A DNA stretch of 24,018 bases from JAEUIG01 sp046349775 (GCA_046349775.1 JAXMBS010000079.1:1-24018); one strand, 5' to 3'. Positions 1 through 8,692 are shown, counted from the stretch's first letter. Numbers and translations: made by a program. Notes: a model not told the origin generated them from the letters alone.

Positions 1-301
1 GCTATAATGCGTGTGGCAGTGCAGGTGCGCAAATGGGCGGGCAGCAGTCATGTCGCTCCGTCGGTGCTGGCGGCTTGAAGAGGTGTGCGCCCGTATTGTA
101 TGTCGCGCGACGGCGCACTGGAACGGAATGGACGCCTGAAAGCGGAGAGCCGAAAGCGGAAAGCGGATCATGAGCAACGGATGATCGCGAGCCAACGGAA
201 CGGTTCGCTCGACGGCTCATCTTGAGCCGGTCCCGCAAACAGCATAACGTGGGTGACGTGGCTGGAAGCCGGAAGACCTGAGAATGCAGACGGAGTGACC
301 C
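1..301. other. Non-coding leader upstream of the HtrA-like gene
   Basis: I see no convincing complete gene here. Frame 1 is open from base 1 to a TGA at 76-78 and could be the last 25 codons of an upstream gene, but it carries no recognisable motif. A perfect TATAAT lies at 3-8; any matching -35 box would be outside the window, so it is only a possible -10. A heptamer repeat array occupies about 136-170. A GGAG at 292-295 serves as ribosome binding site for the gene starting at 302. Confidence 0.4.
136..170 (+). repeat. Degenerate heptamer tandem array, unit like CGGAAAG
   Basis: Five consecutive 7-base units run from 136 to 170. The third and fourth are CCGAAAG and CGGAAAG, and the others differ from these at up to three or four positions. 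The array is purine-rich on the strand sense to the downstream HtrA-like gene and ends about 130 bases before its start. A weaker continuation may reach 191. The same unit type recurs at 12182-12216 on the other strand, again sense to the downstream gene. Function unknown. Confidence 0.6.
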
Positions 302-1477
302 ATGCAGCGTTCGATTAGTTGTACCGTTGCCGCTGCGATGCTGGGGAGTGCGATCACCCTGTGGCTGACTGAACGCGGGCCCCAGCCGGCTGCGGCCGCT
401 CCGCCGGTCAACAAAGGGCGCGTGTCGTCGGCGTCGGGCCCGCGCATTGAGGCGCCGCCGGCCGGAGAGGTCGTGCTTGACAGCCGGCTGTACAACGCCG
501 ACGGCCTGACGCCGGACGAGGTCGTCGGCGTTGCCGTGTATGAGCTGGCCAACCGCGGCGTCGTGAACATTTCGACCGTGCAGGAGCGGCGGGGCTTCTT
601 CGGAGCTGTGCCCGAGCCGGGCAGCGGATCCGGATCCGTGCTGGACAAGTCCGGACATCTTCTGACAAATTATCACGTGGTGGAAGAGGCGCGTCAGATG
701 CAGGTGACGCTGTACAACGAAGAGAATTACGACGCCGAACTGGTGGGCGCCGATCCGGTCAACGACGTCGCCGTGCTCAAAATCGATGCCCCCGCCGAAA
801 AGCTGTACCCGATTTCGCTCGGAGACTCGGCGCATTTACGGGTCGGCATGCGCGTGTTCGCGCTGGGGAACCCGTTTGGCCTCGATCGCTCGATGAGCGT
901 CGGCGTCATTTCCAGTCTGAATCGATCGCTCGAGATTCGCGAGAACTGGGTCATCAAGTCGATCATTCAGATCGACGCGTCCATCAATCCGGGCAATTCC
1001 GGCGGTCCGCTGCTCGACGCCCACGGCCGGCTGATCGGCATGAACACCGCCATCGCTACGGCCGACGCGCATCAGAGCGCGGGAATCGGCTTCGCGATTC
1101 CCATCAACCTAATCAAGCGGGTCGTGCCTGAACTGCTGGAGCACGGCCGGGTCATTCGCGGCGACATTGGCATTACGCACGTCACGGTCGTGGACGACGG
1201 GCTGCGGATCGCGCGCCTGATGCCCGGCGGCCCTGCCGAGGCAGCCGGACTGCGCGGGCCCAAGGTCACCCGCCGCGGACCGGTGGTCATTGAGGACCGC
1301 AGCACCGCCGACGTTATCGTGGAAGTCGACGGGGAAGAGGTGTCGACGGCCGCCGAGTTTCTGGGCCATATTGAGAGCAAAAAACCGGGAGACAAAGTCG
1401 ACGTGACGGTCCTGCGGAACGGCCGCCGCCTGACGATCAGCGTCACCCTCGGCGGCGAGTCGCTGCCGTCGGCCTAG
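302..1477 (+). CDS. Exported trypsin-like serine protease with PDZ domain (HtrA/DegP family, S1C)
   Basis: The 391-residue protein starts with a signal peptide or signal anchor (about residues 1-33, ending in AAAAPP), so it likely acts in the periplasm or at the membrane. A trypsin-like domain spans about residues 75-275. The catalytic triad is visible as H125 (in TNYHVVEEA), D155 (in NDVAVLKI) and S223 (in GNSGGPL). One PDZ domain follows at about 285-385. HtrA proteases degrade or sense misfolded envelope proteins. With one PDZ domain it resembles DegS or short DegP forms more than two-PDZ DegP. Start ATG 302 has GGAG six bases upstream. The gene lies upstream of two zinc-ribbon membrane proteins on the same strand; a functional link is possible but not shown. 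The family call is firm; the exact subfamily is not. Confidence 0.93.
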   Translation: MQRSISCTVAAAMLGSAITLWLTERGPQPAAAAPPVNKGRVSSASGPRIEAPPAGEVVLDSRLYNADGLTPDEVVGVAVYELANRGVVNISTVQERRGFFGAVPEPGSGSGSVLDKSGHLLTNYHVVEEARQMQVTLYNEENYDAELVGADPVNDVAVLKIDAPAEKLYPISLGDSAHLRVGMRVFALGNPFGLDRSMSVGVISSLNRSLEIRENWVIKSIIQIDASINPGNSGGPLLDAHGRLIGMNTAIATADAHQSAGIGFAIPINLIKRVVPELLEHGRVIRGDIGITHVTVVDDGLRIARLMPGGPAEAAGLRGPKVTRRGPVVIEDRSTADVIVEVDGEEVSTAAEFLGHIESKKPGDKVDVTVLRNGRRLTISVTLGGESLPSA

Positions 1478-1481
1478 GAGA

Positions 1482-1516
1482 GGGATCAGGAACCAGAGGT
1501 CAGAAAAAAGAGAGCG
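1482..1516 (+). repeat. Degenerate heptamer tandem array, unit like GRRRTCA
   Basis: Five adjacent 7-base units occupy the spacer just after the HtrA-like stop codon. The first is GGGATCA and the third GAGGTCA; the fourth is all-purine (GAAAAAA). The array begins four bases after the stop and lies about 70 bases before the next start. Like the array at 136-170 it is purine-rich on the sense strand, but the unit differs. Confidence 0.6.
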
Positions 1517-1585
1517 GCCGACGTTTGAGCGAAGTTGTCGAGCAAACTCAATCTGTAAATACTTCGGCCGCCGGGTTCGAGTTCG

Positions 1586-3484
1586 ATGTCAGTCCTGCGT
1601 ATTTCGTGTCCGCAATGCCGGACGACGCTCCAGTTGCCGGATCGCCGCTATCTCGGCCGGCGCGGCAGGTGCGCAGCGTGCGGGCATGCGTTCGTCCTGC
1701 AGGAGCCGGAACCGGAAATCGAGCTGCAGCCCGCCCCCGAATCGGCAGCAGAATTCCCAACGGGCATCGAACTTTTGTCGGAGCGATCCGGCGTGACCGC
1801 CGGCGCCGCACCGCCGATCGCCGCCGAAATCCGTCCGACCGCCCGTGTGGAAGAGCTGCGACAGCGGCGTCGGAGCCGGCGCAAGACGACACTCATTGCC
1901 GGAACCGCAAGTGCTGTAGTCATCTGCGGTCTGCTGCTGGTCCTGTGGCCGTATCTGACGGCCATGCACAGCCCGCCTTACAAAACTCCGTCAGCACACG
2001 CGTCAACAACTCTCGATGAAGTGGCGGCAGCAGCCATCGACGCGGCCCCCTTGTCGTCGACGATCCTGAAGTCGAACGCGGCGCTCGTTGAAGCCGCGCG
2101 GCCGACGCCCGGTGCGCCGATCGATCTGACGATGCTCCCCAGCGGCGTCAATCTGGTGATCCATCTTCACCCGGCCGAACTCTGGTCCGACGCGCCGGCC
2201 ATGCACGAGCTGCGCGGCGCATTGACGCAAACGGTCACGGACTGGATGGCCCGGCAGCTCGACGCCGTCTGCCGGCGCAAGCCGGAGCAAATCGAGGACG
2301 CGTTGATCGGCCTCATGCTCGGACCAACCGGCTCGACGCCCGAAGTCGCCGCGGTGGTACGGCTCAAGGAACCGGCGAAGCTGTCGGACCTGGTGGACGA
2401 ATTCCACGGCACACCGGTGCGACCGGCTAGTTCGCTGCGGCTGGTGCGCGGACCGACGCACGCCTGCTTCATCAAGGACGAGCGCACGTTTGCCATCTGC
2501 CCGGCGCATCTGGCGGAAGATCTGGCGGACTGGGTCGCAGCACCCAACGAAAACACGACCGACGGTATCCTGCAGTTGCTGGCCCAGACCGATCGCGAAC
2601 GGCTGTTCACGGTGATCTTTGAAGTCGAGGACTTGCGACGGCACGCCAACTGGTTGTTTGCCGACGAGGCACGACCGGCGTTTCTGCACGTGCTTGACGT
2701 GCTCGGCGACGAGTGTGAAACCGCCTGTTGGAGCGCGAGCCTGGCGGAAGACTTCTACTCCGAGTTGACCGTCCGCACGCGCACTGCCGGAGCAGAGGAA
2801 ATCATGGGGGCCAACCGGCTGGCGGAGACGCTCTCCGCTCGTTTCACCGACGTGCCGGAGCGGCTGGTGGGCAGGGTGCGCACCGTGAATCCACGTCACA
2901 GTGGCGCTCGGCAACTGATCGGCCGTCTGCCGGCAATGGCCGAGGCGGCACGGCGGGCGACGGTCGTCACGACAGACGAGCGCCGCGTGCAATTCACGAC
3001 ATTGCTGCCGGCAAAAGCGGCGCCGAATCTGGCACTTGCGACGTTGTTGACATGGGACGAAATGCGGCAGACGCCGGCGGGCTCGCCTGCACCGGCGGTC
3101 GTGGCCGATGCGAACTCCCAGCCATTGCCGAAAACGGTGGCCGAACGCCTCAAGCTGCCGGTGGATGCCGAGTTTCGCCGCACACCGCTGCGCGACGCGC
3201 TGGCGTACATCTGCGACGGGATTGGCGTCAAACTGGAGATCGACGGCGACGCCCTGAAGGACGCCGGCTACACCCAGAACATGCCGCAGACATTCAATCT
3301 CGGGAAAGTCCCGGCGGATGTGGCCCTCAGCCGGATCGTCAATGCGTACGATGGAGGGGGCAAGGAAGAGTTGCGGATGACGGTCGTCGCGGACGAATCC
3401 CTGCAAACCTTATTGGTGATGACGCGTAAATTTGCCGCGCAGAAAAAATTGACTCCGATCGAATTGCCGCCGCCTCCCCAATAG
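1586..3484 (+). CDS. Zinc-ribbon, single-TM protein with C-terminal STN-like domain
   Basis: This 632-residue protein has no function I can name. It opens with a four-cysteine zinc ribbon (C8, C11, C29, C32; MJ0042-type CPxC...CxxC). A basic linker and one transmembrane segment (about 101-125) follow, then a long, probably extracytoplasmic region. The last ~115 residues contain a pattern (TPLRDALAYICDGIGVKLEI, a Gln/Thr-Phe-Asn turn, then VPADVALSRIV) that looks like the short STN/secretin N-terminal fold. The middle (about 170-500) is alpha/beta-like, with no domain recognised. ATG 1586 is the only usable start after an in-frame TAA at 1556; its ribosome binding site is weak. The next gene (3539) has the same ribbon-TM-STN layout, so the two are tandem paralogues. 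Possible roles such as envelope sensing or scaffolding are speculation. Confidence 0.85.
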   Translation: MSVLRISCPQCRTTLQLPDRRYLGRRGRCAACGHAFVLQEPEPEIELQPAPESAAEFPTGIELLSERSGVTAGAAPPIAAEIRPTARVEELRQRRRSRRKTTLIAGTASAVVICGLLLVLWPYLTAMHSPPYKTPSAHASTTLDEVAAAAIDAAPLSSTILKSNAALVEAARPTPGAPIDLTMLPSGVNLVIHLHPAELWSDAPAMHELRGALTQTVTDWMARQLDAVCRRKPEQIEDALIGLMLGPTGSTPEVAAVVRLKEPAKLSDLVDEFHGTPVRPASSLRLVRGPTHACFIKDERTFAICPAHLAEDLADWVAAPNENTTDGILQLLAQTDRERLFTVIFEVEDLRRHANWLFADEARPAFLHVLDVLGDECETACWSASLAEDFYSELTVRTRTAGAEEIMGANRLAETLSARFTDVPERLVGRVRTVNPRHSGARQLIGRLPAMAEAARRATVVTTDERRVQFTTLLPAKAAPNLALATLLTWDEMRQTPAGSPAPAVVADANSQPLPKTVAERLKLPVDAEFRRTPLRDALAYICDGIGVKLEIDGDALKDAGYTQNMPQTFNLGKVPADVALSRIVNAYDGGGKEELRMTVVADESLQTLLVMTRKFAAQKKLTPIELPPPPQ

Positions 3485-3538
3485 ACTGAGATTCCCGACC
3501 GCACGTCGACTGCGGGACGTCCCTGAGTCCAAGACACG

Positions 3539-4405
3539 ATGGCAATCCCGGCGATCCAGGTTGCTTGTCCAAACTGCTCCACCCGACTGCGGGTGCGGGA
3601 CAAGAGCTTCGCCGGTCGGACCGTGAACTGCCCCGACTGTCGGCAGCCGCTGACGATCCAATTGGCGCCGACCGGCGAGCTGGTCGCACTGAGGGCCGAG
3701 TCATCTGCATCAGGCCCTGCGGCACAGTCCCCTGCGACGGAGCGCTCGCCGCGCCGACGAAGGACTGCCGTGATTGTCGCGGCCAGCCTGCTGGCGCTGC
3801 TGATTTGCGCTGCTCTCATCATGTTTGCTTTTCCCCGAAGCAAGCCGGAGACACCGGCGCCGGTCGCAGAATCGCCGCCCGCCAATGCGTTGCCCTCCAC
3901 TCCATTACCGGCAGCGCCCCCGGATGCGACGCCTCAGCCCCCGCACATCGCCGCAGCGGACCCGCATGCTGATCGCAGCTGACCGCCGCTGGCGTGGATG
4001 CAGCGCTTTGCGTTGACGTGCCGATGCGCCTGCGCTTCGACGCGGCCAGGCCGCAGGCGGATCACCGGTCACGGCGGCGGCGGCCGACGAATGGCGGTCG
4101 AGCATCAACCTCAGTGCTGGATACCAGCCGCTGGTGGAGTTCTCCCAGCCGACACCGAAACCAGCGGCGGAGATCCTGAAGGTCGTGGGGGAGCTGTCCG
4201 GTTTGGCCGTAGACCTGACGCAGCTCGACACGGCTGCTGCTTCACGGCAGCCGATCACGCTGGCGGCACGCACAATACGAGCGTTCGCGGCGTGCTGGAC
4301 GCGACCGTCGCGGCGGCTGGTTTGACCTACTCGCTGGGAAACGGAACGGTCGTGGTGATCGACGGAGGTGCAGGCGGCTCTGGAGGAAGCCCGGCAAAAA
4401 ACTGA
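3539..4405 (+). pseudogene. Frameshifted second zinc-ribbon/TM/STN-like protein
   Basis: The 5' frame (3539-3982, 147 codons) encodes a four-Cys zinc ribbon (C10, C13, C31, C34), a transmembrane segment at about 76-98 and a Pro/Ala-rich stretch, then stops at TGA 3980. Plausible protein sequence continues in other frames. It runs in frame 1 from about 3979 (VDVPMRLRFD), then frame 3 from about 4055 to 4275 (EILKVVGELSGLAVDL, RQPITLA), then frame 2 to TGA 4403 (GVLDATVAAAGLTYSLGNG, VVVI). Joined together these form an STN-like domain matching the C-terminus of the upstream paralogue. The intact gene would be about 285 codons. Three indels and no independent nonsense codon separate the pieces, so either a young pseudogene or sequence error is possible. 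If read literally, only a 147-residue membrane protein is made. Confidence 0.7.
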
Positions 4406-4415
4406 CGATCACTCG

Positions 4416-5209
4416 TCATTCGCACGCTATCTGCCGCCGGTGCTTGAACTGCACCTCGAAGCCTTCCGATTGCAGGCCCAGCCGGCCGGACTTCAGGTCG
4501 CCCGGCTGGCTGATACAGATCGGCATGCCATTGAGCGTCGACGACAGCGCGCCGCTTCGCGAGACGATCTCTACGGCGTTCCATTTGCCGATCGGCAGGC
4601 GCACTCCCAAGCGTCCCTGAGGATCGTCCTGCACTTTGAGCGCGGGGACGCCGCCGTTGCTCTTGATGGATGCTATCTCGTCGAACCGTCCCTGGACCTC
4701 CAGTGACGCCGGCCAGACCTTCTGCGGCTCCTGGATATAGATCATGAAGCCGGTGTTAAACTTGTCCGATGCCGCTGCGTCCGGCGGAGGTGTCGGCGGC
4801 AAATATCGAAATTCGCAGCGAAGCGTGAAGTCTGGAAATTCCTCGCGCGTGTAGATGTATCCCTTCGGCTGACCACTGCAGATGATCAGCCCGTTCTTCT
4901 CCTGACCACGTGGCGGTCGCGTCGACCGGAAAATGCTCGAAGTCGGCAAGCGTCAGGAGCCGGTAGCGCGGCTCGGGGGTGAACAGGTCGGCGACGGATT
5001 CGGTGTAATCACGCTGTGACCGAATTTGGCTGGCGCTTCAGGAGCACGACGCACAGCCGCTGAGATCGCTCGCTGCAAGCTTTGATCGTTCCCGGGACGG
5101 CCAGCCAACGGATCGGATACGCAGTCGGCGATCTTCGCATCTCAATGTGATCCCAATGAATGATTTCAAGGTCGATGCCTGCACGTCGGGAAACGGCGAC
5201 CCTTTTCAC
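4416..5209 (-). pseudogene. Frameshifted DUF1080 (3-keto-disaccharide hydrolase-like) beta-sandwich protein
   Basis: The 3' part (4416 to about 4905) reads GLIICSGQPKGYIYTREEF, FRYL, NTGFMIYI, LEVQG, GKWNAVEI and LGLQSEGFEVQF. This is the hallmark series of the DUF1080/LamG-like family, very common as exported sugar-polymer-related proteins in planctomycetes. The preceding family segment (YRLLTLADFEHFP) is present at about 4925-5025 but in another frame, so there is an indel near 4905. A further in-frame TGA at 5038-5040 separates this from a possible N-terminus starting at GTG 5209. That GTG overlaps the thiL stop codon, which suggests original translational coupling. No intact signal peptide can be read. 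An annotator could report 4416-4949 alone as a 177-residue truncated protein. Confidence 0.7.
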
Positions 5210-6144
5210 CCCAGCGCATGCTCCCAGCCACCGGTCGGCAAGGGACGAATGTTACCTTGAGAATCACGGAGAAAGCAGTCGTTGCCGTCGATGACCTCAC
5301 CAATGATCGTCAGCGGAACGCCCAGGTCCGTCCGCGCCTGCAGTTTCCGGGCGTCATCGGGGGGCACGGCCAACAAGAGCTCAAAGTCTTCGCCGTCGCA
5401 CAGGGCGTGGCGGATGCGCTCGGACTGCGGCAGTGACGGGTTCAGATCGGTCGAGATCGGCAACTGGTCGGCGTAGATCACGACCCCTGCGTCGCTTTCT
5501 GCCGCGATGTGCCGGACGTCGGACGCCAACCCGTCGCTCAGATCGATCAGGGCATGCAGCTCCGCCGCTGCATGCAACAGCAATGCCTCGCGAACCCGCG
5601 GCGTAAACGTCAGGTGACGGCCGCCGATACTCCCTCCCAGCGCGCCGGTCACGAGCAGCAAGTCACCCGATTTCGCTCCGCTGCGAAGCACCGGGCCTTT
5701 CGCGGAAGGTTCGCCGATCAGTGTCACGCTTGCGACGAGCGGTCCGTCCCAACTGTTGGTGTCGCCGCCGGCGATTGCGACGCCGAATTCCTCCGCCAGC
5801 GGCCACAGGCCGCGGTACAGCGACTCCGCGAGAGCGCGGCCGTGAGCACGCGGGAGCGCGAGGCTGACGAACGCCGCCAGCGGTCGCCCGGCCATTGCGG
5901 CAATATCGCTCAGATTCACGGCCAGACACTTGCGGCCGACGAGCATCGGGTCCGCTGTCCGCAGGTCGAAATCCACGCCGTCCATCAGCATGTCGGTGGT
6001 GACCAGGACGCCGGCCGGCGACGATCCGCGCACGAGGGCGGCGTCATCCCCGATCCCCACTGGGACGGCGGCGCTGGCCGGCGACCGGCGGCGAATCCAG
6101 TCGATCAGCGAGAATTCGCCGCTGCGAGAGGGAGTGACGGACAC
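5206..6144 (-). CDS. thiL: Thiamine-monophosphate kinase
   Basis: ThiL phosphorylates thiamine monophosphate to thiamine diphosphate with ATP, the last step of cofactor synthesis in the cytoplasm. The 312-residue reading shows the family series: GIGDDAAL (about 30-37), TDMLMDGVDF (50-59), AVNLSDIAAM (75-84), a GGDT motif (127-130) and LSDGLASD (202-209). The usual VHF histidine in the second motif is Asp here, a small deviation. The frame stays open far upstream, through the glpF region, but homology begins at about EFSLIDWI. I therefore chose GTG 6144, about 10 codons before it; ribosome binding is not obvious. The gene is transcribed divergently from the glycerol facilitator, and the palindromic repeat at 6160-6230 lies directly upstream of its start. 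Its stop overlaps the start of the broken DUF1080 gene. Confidence 0.92.
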   Translation of the reverse strand: MSVTPSRSGEFSLIDWIRRRSPASAAVPVGIGDDAALVRGSSPAGVLVTTDMLMDGVDFDLRTADPMLVGRKCLAVNLSDIAAMAGRPLAAFVSLALPRAHGRALAESLYRGLWPLAEEFGVAIAGGDTNSWDGPLVASVTLIGEPSAKGPVLRSGAKSGDLLLVTGALGGSIGGRHLTFTPRVREALLLHAAAELHALIDLSDGLASDVRHIAAESDAGVVIYADQLPISTDLNPSLPQSERIRHALCDGEDFELLLAVPPDDARKLQARTDLGVPLTIIGEVIDGNDCFLRDSQGNIRPLPTGGWEHALG

Positions 6145-6159
6145 AGTGCGGCACAGGGT

Positions 6160-6230
6160 GTATGAAGGTGTGAAAGTACGAATGTATGAAAGAACGCGTT
6201 CATACCTGCGCACCTTTATACCTTTGCACG
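6160..6230. repeat. Palindromic period-8 repeat block between thiL and the glycerol facilitator
   Basis: Four 8-base units of the form GTRYGAAR run from 6160 to 6191 (for example GTATGAAG, GTACGAAT). A 7-base spacer follows (6192-6198), then four units in inverted orientation at 6199-6230 (for example TTTATACC). The two arms therefore form an imperfect long palindrome of about 70 bases centred near 6195, able to fold as a hairpin or bind something with 8-base periodicity. It sits in the divergent promoter region of thiL and the aquaglyceroporin gene. The 8-base period sets it apart from the 7-base arrays elsewhere in the window. Confidence 0.65.
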
Positions 6231-6291
6231 TTGCCGGTTGCTCGGTCAGAATCGCCGCATTCTCCTCTCCCGTTCCTCGCGTGAGCCACCA

Positions 6292-7041
6292 ATGCAACCG
6301 TACGTCGCGGAGTTCGCCGGCACTGCGCTGCTGATCCTGTTGGGCAACGGCGTGGTTGCGAACGTGGTTCTGAAGCAGACCAAGGGGCACGCCGGCGGCT
6401 GGATTGTGATTACCGCGGGTTGGGCACTGGGGGTGTTCACCGCGGTCGCCTGCGTCGCGCCCTATAGCGGCGCCCATCTGAATCCGGCGGTTACGGTCGG
6501 TCTGGCGCTCGCCGGTTCGTTCAGTTGGAGTGAGGTGGCGCCCTATGTGGCCGCGCAGATGCTGGGGGCCGTGTGCGGCGCGGGACTGGTGTTCGCCTTT
6601 TATCTGCCGCATTATGCGGCCACCGACGATCCGGCCGCCAAACTGGCGACGTTCGCCACGGGTCCGGCCATTCGCAGTCCCGTGAGCAACCTGTTCTGCG
6701 AAGTCGTCGGCACGTTCGTGCTGGTGTGGGCCGTGCTGCTCGCGACGAAGCCGGGATTCCACCTGGCGCTGGACGGCGGATCGCCGCAGCACGTGCCGGT
6801 CGGTCTGGGTTCACTCGAGGCGCTGCCGGTCGGCCTGGTGGTGTTCGCCATCGGTCTGTCGCTCGGGGGAACGACGGGCTACGCGATCAATCCGGCCCGC
6901 GACCTGGGACCGCGCATCGCGCATACACTGTTGCCGATTCCCGGTAAGGGAGACAGCGACTGGGGCTACGCACCAATCCCGGTGATCGGTCCGCTGCTGG
7001 GCGCCGCACTGGCGGCGCTGGCTTTTCAAGCAGGCAAATAG
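6292..7041 (+). CDS. glpF: Glycerol uptake facilitator (MIP family aquaglyceroporin)
   Basis: This 249-residue polytopic membrane channel has the two MIP half-helix signatures: SGAHLNPAV (NPA at 64-66) and GYAINPARD (NPA at 200-202). The Asp after NPAR (D204) and the filter residues W44 and R203, with Tyr197 where E. coli GlpF has Phe200, indicate a glycerol-conducting channel rather than a strict water channel. About six transmembrane helices can be read. I chose ATG 6292 because homology starts at once (QPYVAEFAGT); an upstream ATG at 6238 would add 18 non-family residues. No glpK or glpD is nearby, so co-regulation with glycerol metabolism cannot be seen here. The gene converges on the M32 peptidase with a 27-base gap. 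Confidence 0.92.
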   Translation: MQPYVAEFAGTALLILLGNGVVANVVLKQTKGHAGGWIVITAGWALGVFTAVACVAPYSGAHLNPAVTVGLALAGSFSWSEVAPYVAAQMLGAVCGAGLVFAFYLPHYAATDDPAAKLATFATGPAIRSPVSNLFCEVVGTFVLVWAVLLATKPGFHLALDGGSPQHVPVGLGSLEALPVGLVVFAIGLSLGGTTGYAINPARDLGPRIAHTLLPIPGKGDSDWGYAPIPVIGPLLGAALAALAFQAGK

Positions 7042-7068
7042 TGCACGACGACGCCCGGCTGCAGCGCC

Positions 7069-8619
7069 TCAACTACGTCGCCGTCCCCGCGACCGTCGAG
7101 GTGGCAGCAATTGGAGTTCGGCCCGACGCTGTCGCAGATCACGCACCAGTGCCCCGCAGCCGGGCGGCTCACCCGTGATCTGCTGGACGAGTTGCGCCGA
7201 CGGGAGCCGCTGGCCGGCAGAGTAGACTGTCTTCTGCAGCCAGCTCAGCAGCGGCGAAAAATCGCCAGCCGCAAACGGTTCGTCCAGGTTGCCCAGATCG
7301 CGCCGCGCGGCCTCCAGAAGCTGGGCGGAGTACATATTTCCCAGCGAATACGTGGGGAAGTAGCCAAACTGTCCGGAACTCCAATGGCCATCCTGCAGAC
7401 AGCCTTCGGCGTCGTTGGCCGGCGCGATTCCAAGCGTCTGTTGGTACTTCTCGTTCCAAGCCTGCGGCAAGTCCTGAGGAGCCAGGTCCCCCGTGAGCAG
7501 CAATTGTTCCAACTCGAACCGGATCATCACGTGCAGGTCATAGGTCACCTGGTCGGCGCGGACGCGGTTCAATCCACGCTCGACATGATTGATCCCCCAC
7601 ACGAACTCCGCCTCCGAGACGTCGTGCAGAGCGTCGTGAAACAGCTCGCTGACGCGCGGATAGAAGTGCCGCCAGAACGGCAGACTCCGCCCGACGCCGT
7701 TCTCCCACAACCGGGACTGCGATTCATGGAGACCGAGAGACGGCGCTTCCCCCATCGGCGTGCCGGCCGCGTCCGGGTCGAGCCCCTGTTCGTAGAGACC
7801 GTGCCCGACTTCATGCAGTACCGAAAAAAATGCCTCGCCGAAGTCGGACGCCGAAAACCGCGTCGTGATCCGGCAGTCCCCCGGACCAATCGGGCTGAAG
7901 AACGGATGTGACGTCGTATCGAGCCGTCCCCGTTCAAAATCGAAACCCACCGCCGCAGCGACACTGTGTGCCAGAATCCGCTGGCGCTCGACGGGGAAAT
8001 CCCGCCGCAGCCGCGCCGGCTTGAGGACGGGACGCTGCGCTTCGCATTCCGCCAGCAGGACGGTGAGCTCGCGGCGGAGTTCTGCGAACAGCGTCTGCAA
8101 CTGATCCGCAGTGACGCCCGGTTCGAAATCCTGAAGCAGGGCGTCATACAGGCGGCCGTCCTGCGCGAGACACAGCGCTTCGTTCCGCTTGAGTTGCAGC
8201 ACCTGTGCGAACAATGGCAAAAACGCGGCGAAGTCATCGTCCTGCCGCGCGTCCGCCCAGACCTGCTGTGAAGTGGTGGTGACGTCTGCCAGTTCCTGCA
8301 CGAGAGCGCGCGGCAACCGGACCAGTCGATCGTAATTCCGGCGCCAGACGCGCGCATTGACGGCCGGAGGCGTGAGCGGATCGTCGACGAGGTCGGAGTC
8401 CTCCACAACGGCCAGCAGTTCTGCCAGTCGGGGATCGGTGGCCTGGTCGTGCAGCAGGCCGGCCAGGTACGCCATCTGTCGGGCGCGCTGAGCGATGCCG
8501 CCGCGGGGCATGCAGGTCAACTCGTCCCAGCTCAATAACTCCAGACAGGACGACAGTAGCGCGCGCTCGCGCGATCGTTGCACGAGTTGATCGTAGGCGT
8601 CGCGGGGCGTCATCGTCAC
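7069..8619 (-). CDS. Metallocarboxypeptidase, M32 family (carboxypeptidase Taq type)
   Basis: M32 enzymes remove C-terminal residues from peptides and are usually cytoplasmic. The 516-residue length fits the family (about 500). Its signatures appear in order: HPF (238-240), DxRxT (D248-T252), zinc-binding HExxH (H269, E270, H273, in HEVGHGLYEQG) and the third ligand E299 in HESQSR. The N-terminus (LELLSWDELTCMP) also fits. No signal peptide is present. I start at ATG 8619; an ATG two codons further in is equally possible. The C-terminal ~25 residues are Arg-rich and less family-like, but no frame break is obvious. The gene diverges from the ATP-grasp gene across a repeat-rich spacer and converges on the glycerol facilitator. 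Confidence 0.93.
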   Translation of the reverse strand: MTMTPRDAYDQLVQRSRERALLSSCLELLSWDELTCMPRGGIAQRARQMAYLAGLLHDQATDPRLAELLAVVEDSDLVDDPLTPPAVNARVWRRNYDRLVRLPRALVQELADVTTTSQQVWADARQDDDFAAFLPLFAQVLQLKRNEALCLAQDGRLYDALLQDFEPGVTADQLQTLFAELRRELTVLLAECEAQRPVLKPARLRRDFPVERQRILAHSVAAAVGFDFERGRLDTTSHPFFSPIGPGDCRITTRFSASDFGEAFFSVLHEVGHGLYEQGLDPDAAGTPMGEAPSLGLHESQSRLWENGVGRSLPFWRHFYPRVSELFHDALHDVSEAEFVWGINHVERGLNRVRADQVTYDLHVMIRFELEQLLLTGDLAPQDLPQAWNEKYQQTLGIAPANDAEGCLQDGHWSSGQFGYFPTYSLGNMYSAQLLEAARRDLGNLDEPFAAGDFSPLLSWLQKTVYSAGQRLPSAQLVQQITGEPPGCGALVRDLRQRRAELQLLPPRRSRGRRRS

Positions 8620-8630
8620 AATGCTGTCTC

Positions 8631-8692
8631 AGTGTCCCGGACAGTCAGTCATTCGCAAGGATGCGATTTTCCGCACCACTGCCCGGGACACT
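8631..8692. repeat. Perfect 10-base inverted repeat AGTGTCCCGG / CCGGGACACT
   Basis: The left arm is at 8631-8640 and the right arm at 8683-8692, separated by 42 bases. The match is exact over ten bases and stops there on both sides. It lies just upstream of the M32 peptidase start. It could be an operator, an attenuator hairpin or the ends of a very small non-autonomous element. No flanking target duplication was seen. Confidence 0.6.

Noticed and set aside
2..835. Long minus-strand open frame overlapping the HtrA-like gene
   Set aside because: It is antisense to a gene with a clear catalytic triad and gives an Arg/His-rich product with no family motif, as expected for a shadow frame in high-GC DNA.
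1525..2019. Plus-strand open frame with TTG start overlapping the zinc-ribbon gene start
   Set aside because: It overlaps most of the ribbon and TM coding region in another frame and its product is low-complexity Arg/Ala-rich.
6145..6792. Upstream extension of the thiL frame through the glycerol-facilitator gene
   Set aside because: The extension is antisense to glpF, crosses the palindromic repeat and has no ThiL-like sequence; homology starts just after GTG 6144.
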